A stretch of 64,000 bases of DNA from NCBI RefSeq assembly GCF_023156585.1, contig NZ_JALNMI010000005.1, positions 310,001-374,000 of the forward strand, read 5' to 3'. A program made the translations under genes and the position numbers. Below the pieces are notes generated by a model, which saw nothing but the letters and a program-made list of their open reading frames with translations, was not told the DNA's origin and did no database searches. Position 1 is the first letter of the stretch; every line of letters begins with the position of its first letter. This document shows positions 1 to 10,269 of the stretch, piece by piece. The stretch comes from Subsaxibacter sp. CAU 1640 (GTDB lineage Bacteria; Bacteroidota; Bacteroidia; Flavobacteriales; Flavobacteriaceae).

Positions 1-312
1 TTTGTGGGCTTTGCGTTTTTCCCAAGCTTCCAAGTCATAACAAAGGCTGCGGCGTTCATTAGGGCTTTCGGGTGAACAATCAAAAAAGGTATAGGCATCT
101 TTTGATTTGTCATAGGCTACCACATCTGGCTCGCCACCTGTTGCTTCCATTTGGTAAAGCGACCATAGTTTTTTTGGCTGTGCTTTTAGTTTGCTTTCGA
201 CCTCATTCCATTCGAGGTCTTTATGTCTGTTGCTGTGTTTTTCAAAACGTGCCTTCAAAGTTTTGAGAAGGTCTTCTTGTTGTTGCGCAGTGAGTTCTTT
301 TTGGGATTCCAT
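1..312 (-). CDS. DUF4256 family protein, N-terminal part (truncated by window edge)
   Basis: The minus strand reads open from an ATG at 310-312 to the first base of the window, giving 104 codons beginning MESQKELTAQQQEDLLKTLK. The visible part is hydrophilic, has no signal peptide, and contains the segment LWSLYQMEATGGEPDVVAYD followed by a Phe-Phe-Asp-Cys-Ser-Pro-Glu-Ser motif. I recognise this as the DUF4256 family, a cytosolic family of unknown function; this is recall, not a search. The C-terminus lies beyond position 1. It is divergent from pyrG. I saw no clear TAnnTTTG element in front of it. Confidence 0.75.
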   Translation of the reverse strand, partial: MESQKELTAQQQEDLLKTLKARFEKHSNRHKDLEWNEVESKLKAQPKKLWSLYQMEATGGEPDVVAYDKSKDAYTFFDCSPESPNERRSLCYDLEAWEKRKAHK

Positions 313-473
313 ATCTGATTGGGTTGAACTTTGCTAATATAGTTAATATCTCGATTGAAATATGTTTTTGGCGTTTGAGCAGATGAAATTTGATAGGTTT
401 TGAATAGAAAAACTCATATATTTTTTACACAAAATAACTAAAAACAATAACGGAAAACTCTATTTAAATTTTG

Positions 474-481
474 TAAATTTG
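474..481 (+). promoter_or_regulatory. candidate -7 element of pyrG promoter
   Basis: TAAATTTG matches the Bacteroidota -7 consensus TAnnTTTG and ends 20 bases before the pyrG ATG, which would give a leader of about 14 bases. I do not see a TTG at the expected -33 distance, so the call rests on the -7 box and its position alone. Confidence 0.5.
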
Positions 482-492
482 CCTGCGTTTAA

Positions 493-2145
<1,653 letters not shown>

Positions 2146-2241
2146 CGGTTAGCTTTTTGATAATCAAAAGCAACGAACAAAAACAATAGTAATTAACCAG
2201 TTAGTATCTCCATCTTCATAATTCAGGAGACATAAGCACAC

Positions 2242-4152
2242 ATGGAAGAAAAAAAATTAGATCTTAATTCCATTATAGGGTTTGTCCTTATTTTCGGAAT
2301 CTTATTATTCATGCTTTGGCAAAATCAGCCAACACCAGAAGAAATAGAAGCAGAGAAGGCCAAACAAGAGCAATTAGCCAAAGAGCAAAAAGCCAAGCAA
2401 CAGCAAGAAAACACGTATCAAACCAGTTCTGAAGATTTCTCAAGTGGTACTTCTGCTGACTCAACAAAATTGGCAGAGTTAAAAAGTAAATTGGGAGCAT
2501 TTGCTTATGCGTCAACTTTGCCTTCAGCCAAAGGTGAAACTACCGAGATAAAAACGGAATTGTTGACCTTGAAGTTCAGCAATAAAGGAGGATTCATTTC
2601 CGAAGTGATGCTGAACAAATTTGTGAATTATGATTCGGTGCCAATCTATTTGATAAAAGATAATAACGCGGCTTTCAATATCACTTTTGGAACTACTGAT
2701 AATCGCATCTTGAATACACAAGATTTATACTTTCAACCGAATGTCACTAAAAATGGCAGCAACACGGTTGTTTCGATGAAGTTGAAGGTGTCTGAAAGTG
2801 AATTTTTAGAGTATCGCTATGAAATTCGTCCAGACAATTATATGATGAATTTTGCCATTCGCTCTCAAGGGTTGAACAACGTTATAAATACCTCTAAAGA
2901 TGTCGAATTGGACTGGAAGATGAAGACCTTCCGTCATGATCAAAGTATTGCTTATGAAAATCGTTATACACGTTTGACGTATAGGCATGATGATGGCGAC
3001 AAAATAGACAAGCTTTCGCAAGGAGGTGATGATGAAGAGACTGAAACCGATGTGAATTGGTTGTCTTACAGACAGCATTTCTTTAGCTCGATTTTAGTGG
3101 CAGACAAACCGTTTAAGTCGGTGAAGTTGACCTCGAAAGATTTAGTAGAGGATGATGAGGTAGATACGTTGTTTACAAAACAGTATACCTCAAAATTGGC
3201 CTTGAGCACTACAGGTGGTGAAATCAATGAGCCGATGCAGTTTTATTTCGGTCCGACAGATAGTAAAATCCTTAAGAAATATGATGATCTTCATTTAGAA
3301 AAAAGTATTCCTTTAGGTTGGGGAATTTTTGGATGGATCAACAAAGCCTTATTTATACCACTTTTTGGATTTTTAAGTAGCATGATGCCATATGGTATAG
3401 CCATTATTGTCATGACTATTTTGATCAAAATATTATTGTCTTTTGTGCAGTATAAACAATTCCTGTCGCAGGCTAAAATGCGTGTGTTGAAACCGGAATT
3501 GGACGCCATAAGAGAAAAATATAAAGACAACAAGCTAAAGCAACAACAAGAAACGATGGCTTTGCAAAGTAAAGCTGGAGCCAGTCCGTTAAGTGGTTGT
3601 TTACCTGGTTTGATGCAGATTCCTGTGTTTTATGCCTTATTTATGTTCTTCCCGACGGCTTTTGATTTGAGACAGAAAAGCTTCCTTTGGGCAGACGATT
3701 TATCGTCTTATGATGTAATTGCAGAATTACCATTTACGATACCATTGTATGGAAGCCATGTGAGTCTTTTCCCTATTTTGGCGGCGATTGCAATTTTCTT
3801 CTATATGAAAATGACCACAGGCGACCAAGTGGCCTCTCAACCTACACAAGAAGGGATGCCAGATATGAGTAAAATCATGAAATACATGATTTATTTCTCT
3901 CCGCTATTGATGCTGATTTTCTTTAACCAATATGCTTCTGGATTGAGTTTGTATTATTTCATTTCGAACTTAATCAGTATCGGTATTATGTTGGTCATCA
4001 AGAATTACATTCTGGATGAAGATAAAATCCATGCACAAATTCAAGTGAATAAAGCGAAGCCGAGAAAACAGAATAAGTTCCAAAAGCGTATGCAAGAAAT
4101 GATGGAACAAGCGGAACAGCAAAAACAATCGCAGCAACGTAGAAAAAAATAA
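2242..4152 (+). CDS. yidC: membrane protein insertase YidC
   Basis: Inserts and folds inner-membrane proteins, alone or with SecYEG. The 636-residue protein has an N-terminal transmembrane helix (IIGFVLIFGILLFMLW), a Gln/Lys-rich linker, a large periplasmic beta domain (about 90-350), and then the conserved C-terminal membrane core from about 365 (LGWGIFGWINKALFIPLFGFL) with further helices up to about 590. The tail is strongly basic (ending QQRRKK), as expected for ribosome contact. The leader contains AGGAG 12-16 bases before the ATG, unusual in this window where SD motifs are rare. A strong terminator follows the stop. Confidence 0.97.
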   Translation: MEEKKLDLNSIIGFVLIFGILLFMLWQNQPTPEEIEAEKAKQEQLAKEQKAKQQQENTYQTSSEDFSSGTSADSTKLAELKSKLGAFAYASTLPSAKGETTEIKTELLTLKFSNKGGFISEVMLNKFVNYDSVPIYLIKDNNAAFNITFGTTDNRILNTQDLYFQPNVTKNGSNTVVSMKLKVSESEFLEYRYEIRPDNYMMNFAIRSQGLNNVINTSKDVELDWKMKTFRHDQSIAYENRYTRLTYRHDDGDKIDKLSQGGDDEETETDVNWLSYRQHFFSSILVADKPFKSVKLTSKDLVEDDEVDTLFTKQYTSKLALSTTGGEINEPMQFYFGPTDSKILKKYDDLHLEKSIPLGWGIFGWINKALFIPLFGFLSSMMPYGIAIIVMTILIKILLSFVQYKQFLSQAKMRVLKPELDAIREKYKDNKLKQQQETMALQSKAGASPLSGCLPGLMQIPVFYALFMFFPTAFDLRQKSFLWADDLSSYDVIAELPFTIPLYGSHVSLFPILAAIAIFFYMKMTTGDQVASQPTQEGMPDMSKIMKYMIYFSPLLMLIFFNQYASGLSLYYFISNLISIGIMLVIKNYILDEDKIHAQIQVNKAKPRKQNKFQKRMQEMMEQAEQQKQSQQRRKK

Positions 4153-4171
4153 TTTGATCTAATATAAATCA

Positions 4172-4200
4172 AAAGAGCCACCCATTACAGGTGGCTCTTT
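4172..4200. terminator. bidirectional intrinsic terminator between yidC and the FAS1 lipoprotein gene
   Basis: An 11-bp perfect stem, AAAGAGCCACC / GGTGGCTCTTT, with a 7-base loop lies between the convergent stops at 4152 and 4254. On the plus strand the T-rich run TTTCTTC follows; on the minus strand the stem ends in CTCTTTT. It can therefore serve both genes. Confidence 0.9.
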
Positions 4201-4253
4201 CTTCACGAATCTGCTAATTCAATACATAAAAACACAGTATTGTAAATTCAATT

Positions 4254-5648
4254 TTATTGTTGAGGTAAAATAACCTTGTCAATGGCATGTACGACACCAT
4301 TGATGGCTTGAATGTCCACAAGCGAGGTTATAATGTTAGAGACCCTTCCATTTGGATCCGTCAATGTAAGGTTAGTAGCATCAAGATTTATAGATCCACC
4401 TAAAGTTGGTACAGGGCCAGTCATCAAATCTGTAGATCTAACATTGCCACTAACTACATGGTATAGTAGAATATCCTGTACGGTTGCTGGAGGAACATCT
4501 CCTAAAGAAGTGTTTCCAGAAGGATCTAATTCCAATAACAAATCACCAAATGCAGCATCTGTTGGTGCAAACACTGTGAAGGGACCATTGCCAGAAAGCG
4601 TTCCAATTAAATCGGGTGATGGTGATTGCGAATCAGCTGACTGCAGCGCTGCCACTAGATTGGTCAATGCCGGATTTGTAGTGGCAAATGTTACAATGGT
4701 AGGCAAATCAATCACCTCATCAACTACATGAATTACGCCATTTGATGCAATAATGTCGGCAGTCATTACATTCGACATTCCATTTAAAACTACACCATCG
4801 TCCGTGTTCACATAAAGACTAATGGCATCGCCATCACTATTAGTAGCTGCAGTAGACACATAGCTGTTTTCCAAACCATCGGAAGTTGCAGTAGCACCTA
4901 CAATCACATGGTTCGCTAGGACTGTATTGATATCATAACCATTAGGGTTAGTATAAGCACTAAATGCTGAATTGTTTGGAGCGAAAACTGTAAATTGAGT
5001 TGAGCTACTTGACAATAAGTCAGTGAAGGTAGTGTTTCCTCCAGATGTTAACGCGCCTACCAAGCTAGAAAGATTTGGATTTGCAACGGCGTGGGTAACA
5101 ATATTTGGTAAGCCTATTACTGCATCAACGATATGAATAGTTCCATTGGATGCCATAACATCAGCAGTGGTTACAGAAGACACGCCATTAAACCTTACAC
5201 CGTTCGATGTATTAAAATAGAGGCTCATTGGATTTCCACCAGCACCCGTGGCATTTGTGGTTGTATAACCAGAGCCCATTCCCATAAGATCGGAAGAGGA
5301 TATATCTCCAGAAATGACATGATTTAAAAGAATTTGAGATAAAACGTTTGTCGGTACCTCACTTAAACTATTGAATCCATTGTCACTTAAAAAAGTTTCA
5401 AAGGCATCATTAGTTGGTGCTAGTACCGTAAATGGACCACTACCATTCAATACATCTACCAAATTACCATCTGCTACCTGTAATGCTGCCACCAAGTTGC
5501 TCAAAGAAGATGTTGCCATGGCAGTTTCTACAATGTTTAGTTCTTGAGGTTGGGGAGTTGAGTTGTCATCATCATTGCTACAAGATGAAAATGTCATCAC
5601 CAAAAATAGGATTGGTATAAACTTTGCTAAATTTGAAATAATTTTCAT
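4254..5648 (-). CDS. triple-FAS1 (fasciclin) domain lipoprotein
   Basis: Probably a surface or periplasmic adhesive lipoprotein. The 464-residue product starts with a lipoprotein signal peptide (MKIISNLAKFIPILFLVMTF, lipobox ending SSC at about residue 23) followed by an acidic SNDDDN linker. Three FAS1 domains follow, at about 40-170, 183-315 and 320-462. Each has the H1 motif (GPFTVLAPTNDAF, QFTVFAPNNSAF, GPFTVFAPTDAAF) and the H2-type motif NGTIHIVDAVI / NGVIHVVDEVI / NGVVHAIDKVI. No enzymatic role is implied. The gene is transcribed alone, divergent from the MORN-like gene at 5703. Confidence 0.9.
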   Translation of the reverse strand: MKIISNLAKFIPILFLVMTFSSCSNDDDNSTPQPQELNIVETAMATSSLSNLVAALQVADGNLVDVLNGSGPFTVLAPTNDAFETFLSDNGFNSLSEVPTNVLSQILLNHVISGDISSSDLMGMGSGYTTTNATGAGGNPMSLYFNTSNGVRFNGVSSVTTADVMASNGTIHIVDAVIGLPNIVTHAVANPNLSSLVGALTSGGNTTFTDLLSSSSTQFTVFAPNNSAFSAYTNPNGYDINTVLANHVIVGATATSDGLENSYVSTAATNSDGDAISLYVNTDDGVVLNGMSNVMTADIIASNGVIHVVDEVIDLPTIVTFATTNPALTNLVAALQSADSQSPSPDLIGTLSGNGPFTVFAPTDAAFGDLLLELDPSGNTSLGDVPPATVQDILLYHVVSGNVRSTDLMTGPVPTLGGSINLDATNLTLTDPNGRVSNIITSLVDIQAINGVVHAIDKVILPQQ

Positions 5649-5702
5649 TGTTTTGAGTTTTAAATAGAGTTAATATTAATTTTTGTTCAACTAAAATACA
5701 AA

Positions 5703-6410
5703 ATGATTAAACAAAATATTATTGCCATTTTGACTTTAACATTATTTTTAACAAATGTTAGCGCGCAAACTATCAACCAATTAGACGATAAAGGTGAACG
5801 CCATGGCTATTGGAAGAAGAATTTTGATAAAACGGATCAGCCTAAATATGAAGGCACTTTTGAGCATGGCAAAGAAGTGGGAACTTTTAAGTTCTATAAG
5901 TTGGTAGAAGGCAAAAGCAAGTTGAGTGCCACACGCGAATTTCTACCTGATAGCGATAAAATTAACGTCAAATTCTTTTCTTCTAAAGGCAAATTGATAA
6001 GTGAAGGAATGATGAATGACAAGTTGTTTATAGGAAAATGGATTTATTACCACAATAAGAATAATGGCATTTTGATGACAGAAAACTATAACGACAAGGG
6101 TGTTCTTGAAGGGGAAAAGTTGGTCTATTATGAAAATGGACAAATGGCTGAAAAATCAATTTATGTCAATGGTGAGATTGACGGGATATCTACATGGTAC
6201 TCTGAAAATGGAAAGGTTTTAAAGGAATTTACCTATAAAAATGGTCTATTGCATGGCATGGCCAAATATTATGATAAAGACGGCGTGATGTTGGCTGAAG
6301 GTGTCTATAAAAATGATAAAAAACATGGTATTTGGAAGTATTACGAAAATGGAAAATTGACCGAAGAAAAGGATTATACCATTTACAGTAAAAACCCAAA
6401 GAAACAATAA
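5703..6410 (+). CDS. exported MORN/YwqK-like repeat protein
   Basis: The 235-residue protein has a signal peptide (MIKQNIIAILTLTLFLTNVSAQ, cleavage after AQ) and then repeats of the type G-x-W-x-Y-Y-x-x-x-G-x-L, e.g. KLVYYENGQMAEKS, STWYSENGKVLKEF, AKYYDKDGVMLAEG, WKYYENGKLTEEK. Such MORN-like repeats are often automatically named YwqK-family antitoxin. Here there is no toxin gene next door and the protein is exported, so I do not support a toxin-antitoxin role. The start is the ATG directly before the signal peptide. Function unknown; a periplasmic or surface location is inferred. Confidence 0.75.
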   Translation: MIKQNIIAILTLTLFLTNVSAQTINQLDDKGERHGYWKKNFDKTDQPKYEGTFEHGKEVGTFKFYKLVEGKSKLSATREFLPDSDKINVKFFSSKGKLISEGMMNDKLFIGKWIYYHNKNNGILMTENYNDKGVLEGEKLVYYENGQMAEKSIYVNGEIDGISTWYSENGKVLKEFTYKNGLLHGMAKYYDKDGVMLAEGVYKNDKKHGIWKYYENGKLTEEKDYTIYSKNPKKQ

Positions 6411-6476
6411 GTTTATTCAATTGAACCCATAATAATTTATAATGGCAACTTTAACGAGTTGCTTTTTTTTATTTCT

Positions 6477-6484
6477 TAATTTTG
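6477..6484 (+). promoter_or_regulatory. candidate -7 element of mnmA, giving an almost leaderless transcript
   Basis: TAATTTTG fits TAnnTTTG and ends only 4 bases before the mnmA ATG at 6489. A start site 5-8 bases downstream would put the first transcribed base at or beside the start codon. Confidence 0.5.
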
Positions 6485-6488
6485 CGGC

Positions 6489-7676
6489 ATGCAAAGAGTT
6501 ATCGTAGGACTTTCTGGTGGTGTAGATTCAAGCGTTGCAGCTTATCTGTTAAAGGAGCAAGGCTATGAAGTCATTGGCTTATTTATGAAAAATTGGCATG
6601 ATGATTCTGTGACAATCAGCAATGAATGCCCTTGGCTTGATGACAGCAATGATGCTATGCTGGTAGCCGATAAGCTAGGCATTCCTTTTCAAACGGTTGA
6701 TTTAAGTGAACAATACAAAGAACGTATAGTTGACTATATGTTCAACGAATACCAACAAGGACGAACACCTAATCCAGATGTACTATGCAATAGAGAAATC
6801 AAGTTTGATGTATTTATGAAAATTGCCCTTGATTTGGACGCTGATTACGTTGCTACAGGCCATTATTGTAGAAAAGGTACTATTAAAAAAGATGGTAAAG
6901 AAATATATCAGTTGTTGAAAGGTGTTGATGACAATAAGGATCAATCATACTTTTTATGTCAATTGTCTCAAGAGCAATTATCTAAATCACTGTTTCCAAT
7001 TGGTGAATTGACCAAACCAGAGGTTAGAGAAATTGCTACAAAACTCGATTTGGTAACTGCTTATAAAAAAGATTCGCAAGGACTTTGTTTTATCGGTAAA
7101 GTAAAGCTTCCTGATTTTTTGCAACAACAATTACAACCAAAGGAAGGTATCATTGTGGAAATTCCTGAAGACAACAGTTATTATCAAGAAATTGCTCCAG
7201 AGTTTTCAAACGTTCAAGAAAAACTGAAGTATTTGACACGCAAAATTGACTATTCAGTTACTGACGGAAAAGTGGTTGGTAAGCATCAAGGAGCTCATTA
7301 TTTTACCAAAGGTCAGCGCAAAGGTCTGGCTGTAGGAGGCACAGCAGAACCATTGTTTGTCATTGATACTGACGTAAAAGAAAATGTCATTTATACAGGC
7401 CAAGGGAAAGAGCATCCAGGCTTGATGAAAAAAGCTCTTTTTGTCAAAGATCACGAACTACATTGGATTCGTGAAGATATGATGTTAAAAACCGATGAAA
7501 CTTTATCGGTAAAGGCTAGAATACGTTATCGTCAGCCACTTCAGAAAGCAACTCTTCATAAGGTTGATGGTGGAATGTATGTGGAGTTTGAAGAATTTCA
7601 GTCTGCCATTACAGAGGGGCAATTCGTAGCGTGGTATTTAGATGATGAATTAGTTGGTTCGGGAGTAATTTCTTAA
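6489..7676 (+). CDS. mnmA: tRNA-specific 2-thiouridylase MnmA
   Basis: Thiolates the wobble uridine (s2U34) of tRNA-Lys, Glu and Gln in the cytosol, using ATP and a sulfur relay. The 395 residues fit the family. Visible motifs are the PP-loop [15 protein letters not shown] at the N-terminus, the catalytic Cys in [14 protein letters not shown] (about residue 100), [21 protein letters not shown], and the second catalytic Cys in [10 protein letters not shown]. The GQRKGL motif and the C-terminal beta-barrel are also present. A segment of about 40 extra residues before [19 protein letters not shown] is typical of Bacteroidota versions (recall). Confidence 0.95.
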   Translation: MQRVIVGLSGGVDSSVAAYLLKEQGYEVIGLFMKNWHDDSVTISNECPWLDDSNDAMLVADKLGIPFQTVDLSEQYKERIVDYMFNEYQQGRTPNPDVLCNREIKFDVFMKIALDLDADYVATGHYCRKGTIKKDGKEIYQLLKGVDDNKDQSYFLCQLSQEQLSKSLFPIGELTKPEVREIATKLDLVTAYKKDSQGLCFIGKVKLPDFLQQQLQPKEGIIVEIPEDNSYYQEIAPEFSNVQEKLKYLTRKIDYSVTDGKVVGKHQGAHYFTKGQRKGLAVGGTAEPLFVIDTDVKENVIYTGQGKEHPGLMKKALFVKDHELHWIREDMMLKTDETLSVKARIRYRQPLQKATLHKVDGGMYVEFEEFQSAITEGQFVAWYLDDELVGSGVIS

Positions 7677-7705
7677 ATTGCATGTAATTATGCAATTTAT
7701 TGCTA

Positions 7706-9316
7706 ATGAAAAAGGGATTACTGTTAATTTACTTGGTTTTATGCCAAGTGTATGTTTATGCTCAAGAAGATGCTTGGGTGTACCTTACTGATAAGGATAA
7801 TACTGGCTTTTCTATATCCAACCCTCCACAATTTTTAACCCAACAAGCAATTGACCGTAAGAATTCACAAGGAATAGCTATTGATAATCGCGACTTACCA
7901 GTCAACGAAACCTATATTTCACAACTGAAAAATCAAGCAGGAATTACTGTTATGGCGAAGTCCAAATGGTTCAATGCTGTTCATGTCAGAGGAATTCAAG
8001 AAGATATCGATGCGCTGGCAACATTGGAATTTGTGGATTATATCGATTTTGCAAATAGTAGTCTGAATCGATCAGCCAGTAACTCTAATCGTCAAGATAA
8101 ATTTGAAATAGAGGAGTCACTCATTGATTTCGAATATGGTGGCACTCAAAATCAAGTGGAGATGATCAATCTTGATAATTTGCACTTGTCGGATTATACT
8201 GGTAATGAAATCATAATAGCTGTGTTGGACGCTGGTTTTCCAAATGTCAATACAATGAGTTCTTTCCAACGCTTAAGAAACAATAATGATTTGTTGGGAG
8301 GCTATGACTTTGTAGATAGAACAGACAATGTTTATGAGTTTGCCGGAAGCAATCATGGAACGAAAGTATTGAGTGTCATGGCAGGATTTGTTCAAGATCA
8401 ATATGTAGGTACGGCTCCAGATGCTTCTTATTATCTCTTTAGAACAGAAGATGTTGGTAGTGAGAATCCCGTGGAAGAAAGTTATTGGGTGGAAGCTGCT
8501 GAAAGAGCGGATAGCCTTGGTGTTCATATCATCAACTCATCATTAGGTTACACGGTTTATGATAATCCAAATTATAGTTATACACCATCACAAATGAATG
8601 GTCAGGTGGCATTTATCAGTAAGGGTGCTACAATTGCTTCAGAAAAAGGTATCCTAGTTGTCAATTCCGCTGGAAACTCTGGAAATAACTCGTGGCAAAT
8701 TGTCGGAGCGCCTGCTGATGCTTCTAAGGTATTTTCTATAGGAGGTGTTGATGCTAGTGGAGCGTATTCCAGTTTTAGTTCGCAAGGAAGCGCTACGCAA
8801 TCAACTTTAAAGCCAGATGTTGTGGCAAGAGCATCCAGTACTTTTGTCATTGACCAGTTTGATGTGATAGTGAACAACAACGGTACATCCTTCAGTTCGC
8901 CCATAATGGCAGGTGCAATGGCCTGTTTAAAGCAGGCTTTACCATCTGTGTCTAATGAACAATTGAAACAGTTTACACGGATGTCGGCATCTCAATATAC
9001 AACACCAGATTTTATGATGGGTTACGGCATTCCAGATATGCAAATGGCGCTTAATTTGGCCTTATCAGTTCAGGAAGAAACATTCGGAGAACTAAAGATT
9101 TTTCCAAACCCTGTGAAAAATGAACTGCATATACAATTACCTTCAGATACGGATACGACATTGATGATTTATGATGTGTTGGGAAAATTAGTTCTTAAAA
9201 AGTCGTTCAATTCAACCTATCAAAAGATTAATACGAGTTCAATGATATCTGGAATGTATATTTTGAGAATAGAATCATCATCAGGTTCCAAAACATTCAA
9301 ATTGATCAAATCTTAA
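7706..9316 (+). CDS. secreted subtilisin-like (S8) serine protease with T9SS sorting domain
   Basis: Secreted peptidase of 536 residues. I start it at ATG 7706 (MKKGLLLIYLVLCQVYVYAQ, a clean signal peptide) rather than the TTG two codons earlier. A prodomain-like region (about 20-150) precedes the S8 catalytic domain, which has Asp175 (IAVLDAGF), His217 (NHGTKVLSVMAG) and Ser395 (NGTSFSSPIMAGAMA). The oxyanion Asn lies in NSAGNSG. The last 75 residues form a T9SS type A sorting domain, beginning KIFPNPVKNELHI and ending in SGSKTFKLIKS, so export through the outer membrane by T9SS is expected. Its stop directly abuts the ATG of the next gene. Confidence 0.93.
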   Translation: MKKGLLLIYLVLCQVYVYAQEDAWVYLTDKDNTGFSISNPPQFLTQQAIDRKNSQGIAIDNRDLPVNETYISQLKNQAGITVMAKSKWFNAVHVRGIQEDIDALATLEFVDYIDFANSSLNRSASNSNRQDKFEIEESLIDFEYGGTQNQVEMINLDNLHLSDYTGNEIIIAVLDAGFPNVNTMSSFQRLRNNNDLLGGYDFVDRTDNVYEFAGSNHGTKVLSVMAGFVQDQYVGTAPDASYYLFRTEDVGSENPVEESYWVEAAERADSLGVHIINSSLGYTVYDNPNYSYTPSQMNGQVAFISKGATIASEKGILVVNSAGNSGNNSWQIVGAPADASKVFSIGGVDASGAYSSFSSQGSATQSTLKPDVVARASSTFVIDQFDVIVNNNGTSFSSPIMAGAMACLKQALPSVSNEQLKQFTRMSASQYTTPDFMMGYGIPDMQMALNLALSVQEETFGELKIFPNPVKNELHIQLPSDTDTTLMIYDVLGKLVLKKSFNSTYQKINTSSMISGMYILRIESSSGSKTFKLIKS

Positions 9317-10258
9317 ATGGAAAACAAGATTACCTCACTTTTTAATATTCAATATCCAATAGTTCAGGCTGGAATGATATGGGCAAGTGGATGGCGCTTG
9401 GCTTCAGCAGCGAGCAATTCAGGAATCCTCGGTTTGATAGGAGCAGGTTCCATGTACCCAGATGTTTTGAGAGAGCATATTCAAAAATGTAAAAAGGCTA
9501 CCGATAAACCTTTTGGTGTCAATGTTCCTATGTTGTATCCTAATATTGAAGAAATTATGGATATCATTGCTGAAGAAGGTGTCAAAATAGTTTTTACATC
9601 CGCAGGAAATCCAAAAACCTGGACAGGTTGGTTAAAAGAGCGCGGAATTACAGTGGTTCATGTGGTGAGCAGTGTCAAATTTGCGTTAAAGGCGCAAGAA
9701 GCTGGTGTCGATGCTGTAGTGGCCGAAGGTTTTGAAGCAGGTGGTCATAACGGACGTGAAGAAACTACAACGCTAACGCTAATACCAATGGTCAAAGAAC
9801 AATTGAATATTCCTTTGATCGCAGCTGGTGGCATTGCAACTGGACAAGCCATGTTGGCAACAATGATTCTCGGAGCTGACGGTGTACAAATCGGAAGCCG
9901 TTTTGTTGCCAGCGATGAGGCCTCTTCTCATATCAATTTTAAAAATCTTGTGGTTGATGCCAAAGAAGGTGATACACATTTGACTTTAAAAGAATTGGCT
10001 CCAGTCCGAATGATTAAAAATAAATTTTATCATCAAGTCCAGGAGTTGTATCAAAAAGGAGCTACCGTAGATGATCTAAAAATCTTGCTGGGAAGAGCCA
10101 GGGCCAAACGTGGTATGTTTGAAGGCGACCTTGAAGATGGCGAATTGGAAATAGGCCAAATTGCTGGATTGATTCATGATATAAAGCCAGTGTCAAAAAT
10201 TGTAGAAGATTTAATGAACGAATTTAACCAAGCGAAGAATTATGTGAAGAGTTTTTAA
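9317..10258 (+). CDS. nitronate monooxygenase / FabK-like FMN-dependent TIM-barrel enzyme
   Basis: A 313-residue cytosolic flavoprotein of the 2-nitropropane dioxygenase family. The family contains nitronate monooxygenases and FabK enoyl-ACP reductases, and sequence alone does not separate them here. Seen: ITSLFNIQYPIVQAGMIWAS (FMN/substrate loop), FGVNVPMLYPN, the GGHNGR motif at about residue 144, IPLIAAGGIATG and GADGVQIGSRFVASDEA (phosphate binding). The ATG follows the protease stop with no gap (TAA-ATG), suggesting translational coupling or an accidental compact junction. Confidence 0.85.
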   Translation: MENKITSLFNIQYPIVQAGMIWASGWRLASAASNSGILGLIGAGSMYPDVLREHIQKCKKATDKPFGVNVPMLYPNIEEIMDIIAEEGVKIVFTSAGNPKTWTGWLKERGITVVHVVSSVKFALKAQEAGVDAVVAEGFEAGGHNGREETTTLTLIPMVKEQLNIPLIAAGGIATGQAMLATMILGADGVQIGSRFVASDEASSHINFKNLVVDAKEGDTHLTLKELAPVRMIKNKFYHQVQELYQKGATVDDLKILLGRARAKRGMFEGDLEDGELEIGQIAGLIHDIKPVSKIVEDLMNEFNQAKNYVKSF

Positions 10259-10269
10259 AAAAGCATAAT

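Noticed and set aside
72-266. A 64-codon plus-strand ORF at the window start
   Set aside because: It lies antisense to the DUF4256 coding frame and has no recognisable features.
5703-6410. YwqK-type antitoxin of a toxin-antitoxin system
   Set aside because: The name rests only on MORN-like repeats. The protein has a signal peptide and there is no adjacent toxin gene.
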